DNA of 5,771 nucleotides from Zeimonas sp041678445 (GTDB taxonomy: Bacteria > Pseudomonadota > Gammaproteobacteria > Burkholderiales > Burkholderiaceae_E), in contig JBAYOD010000207.1 of assembly GCA_041678445.1 (NCBI GenBank), positions 1 to 5,771 on the forward strand. The letters are read 5' to 3'. The translations under genes and the position numbers were made by a program. Below are positions 5,242 to 5,771 of this stretch, in pieces. The notes below the pieces were generated by a model that made no database searches, had not been told where the DNA came from, and saw only the letters and a list, made by a program, of their open reading frames with translations. Within the stretch, counting starts at the first letter, position 1. The number at the start of each line of letters is the position of its first letter.

Positions 5242-5261
5242 GCTGCGCGTGACTGCGCAGC
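5242..5261 (-). other. Intercistronic hairpin between atpA and atpG
   Basis: A perfect inverted repeat, GCTGCGC and GCGCAGC, is separated by a 6-nt loop and fills the middle of the 42-bp atpA-atpG gap. There is no T-run after it, so it does not look like an intrinsic terminator. It ends 4 nt before the atpG Shine-Dalgarno sequence. An RNA-stability or translation-tuning role is an inference. Confidence 0.55.
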
Positions 5262-5267
5262 GATCGA

Positions 5268-5771
5268 TCAGTACGCGCCGGTCTTCTTGAAGTCCTTGGC
5301 GACTTCGTGAAGCTTGGCCTCGACATCCTTGCTGAACTTCGCGTCGCGGCTGATCTCGTCGACCAGCGAGCCGTACTTGCTCTTCATGAGCTCGCGCAGC
5401 GCACGCTCGGCGTCGAGCGCCTTGGTCACGTCGATGTCGTCGAAGTAGCCGTTGTTGACCGCGAACAGCGTCAGCGCCATTTCCCAGACTTCCATCGGCT
5501 GGTACTGCGGCTGCTTCATCAGTTCGGTGACCAGACGGCCGCGTTCGAGCTGCCGGCGGGTGGCCTCGTCGAGGTCGGACGCGAACTGGGCGAAGGCCGC
5601 CAGCTCGCGGTACTGGGCCAGTGCCAGCCGCACGCCACCACCGAGCTTCTTGATGATGTCGGTCTGGGCAGCGCCGCCGACCCGCGACACCGAGATCCCC
5701 GCGTTGATGGCGGGCCGGATGCCGGCGTTGAAGAGGTCGGTTTCGAGGAAGATCTGGCCGTCGGTGATCGA
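5268..5771 (-). CDS. atpA: ATP synthase F1 subunit alpha, C-terminal part (5' end outside window)
   Basis: This is the C-terminal third of the alpha subunit of F1 ATP synthase, the non-catalytic nucleotide-binding subunit that alternates with beta in the cytoplasmic hexamer. The frame is open to the window edge and gives 167 residues before a TGA stop. The family is usually about 510 residues, so the Walker A part lies outside. The visible start reads SITDGQIFLET, followed by GIRPAINAGISVSRVGGAAQT, which is nearly diagnostic for alpha. The Arg in SVSRVGG (codon at 5684-5682) aligns with the arginine finger, E. coli Arg376, which reaches into the beta catalytic site. The rest is the helical C-terminal domain, ending in KKTGAY. 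An apparent Met start near 5690 is a GTG codon inside the conserved SVSRVGG motif and is not a real start. atpG follows after 42 bp in the usual operon order. Identity is certain; only the 5' end is missing. Confidence 0.97.
   Translation of the reverse strand, partial: SITDGQIFLETDLFNAGIRPAINAGISVSRVGGAAQTDIIKKLGGGVRLALAQYRELAAFAQFASDLDEATRRQLERGRLVTELMKQPQYQPMEVWEMALTLFAVNNGYFDDIDVTKALDAERALRELMKSKYGSLVDEISRDAKFSKDVEAKLHEVAKDFKKTGAY

Noticed and set aside
1..5771. CRISPR array, insertion sequence, tRNA or rRNA genes, or a novel defence or mobile system
   Set aside because: No regularly spaced repeats, transposase frame, terminal inverted repeats or recognisable structural RNA were seen. 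The content is conserved core genes in an expected order.

Overview
The window is a GC-rich bacterial chromosome segment. Every recognisable gene lies on the minus strand, so the genes are read from high to low coordinates. The 3' end of an F-type ATP synthase operon (atpA partial, atpG, atpD, atpC) is followed by hemE. After a 330-bp AT-richer gap comes a Crp/Fnr-family regulator, and at the left edge the first codons of a probable membrane or exported protein. The order atpA-G-D-C-hemE and the sequences of the beta subunit and HemE resemble Betaproteobacteria, most likely Burkholderiales. That placement rests on recalled family sequences, not on a search.

Region by region (transcription order): 5771-5268 is the last 167 codons of atpA, cut by the window edge and including the alpha-subunit arginine finger. 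5225-4356 is atpG, with a perfect 7-bp hairpin in the 42-bp gap before it. 4287-2887 is atpD, with all catalytic motifs intact and a doubled Shine-Dalgarno-like sequence. 2876-2454 is atpC, 10 bp after atpD, with a strong ribosome site that overlaps the end of atpD. 2453-2356 is a 98-bp GC-rich spacer with short direct and inverted repeats and no U-tract terminator. 2355-1288 is hemE, starting at GTG directly after a 7-bp GC hairpin whose loop also reads as a -10 element. 1287-958 is intergenic, with DnaA-box-like 9-mers, a candidate sigma-70 promoter for the regulator and two TTGA-N3-TCAA palindromes. 957-121 is the Crp/Fnr regulator. 98-1 is a GTG-started, truncated reading frame with a basic N-terminus and a hydrophobic segment.

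Functionally, the ATP synthase genes build the F1 head: the alpha/beta catalytic ring, the gamma rotor and the epsilon regulatory subunit. HemE catalyses uroporphyrinogen III decarboxylation in haem synthesis, which supplies the respiratory chain that drives ATP synthase. The regulator has no cysteine, so it cannot be an iron-sulphur oxygen sensor like FNR. It keeps the GEL...RSA phosphate-binding cassette and a CRP-type recognition helix.

I found no undescribed multi-gene system. The genes are ordinary core genes. What deserves a second look is in the non-coding DNA: the hemE start region and the 958-1287 gap.
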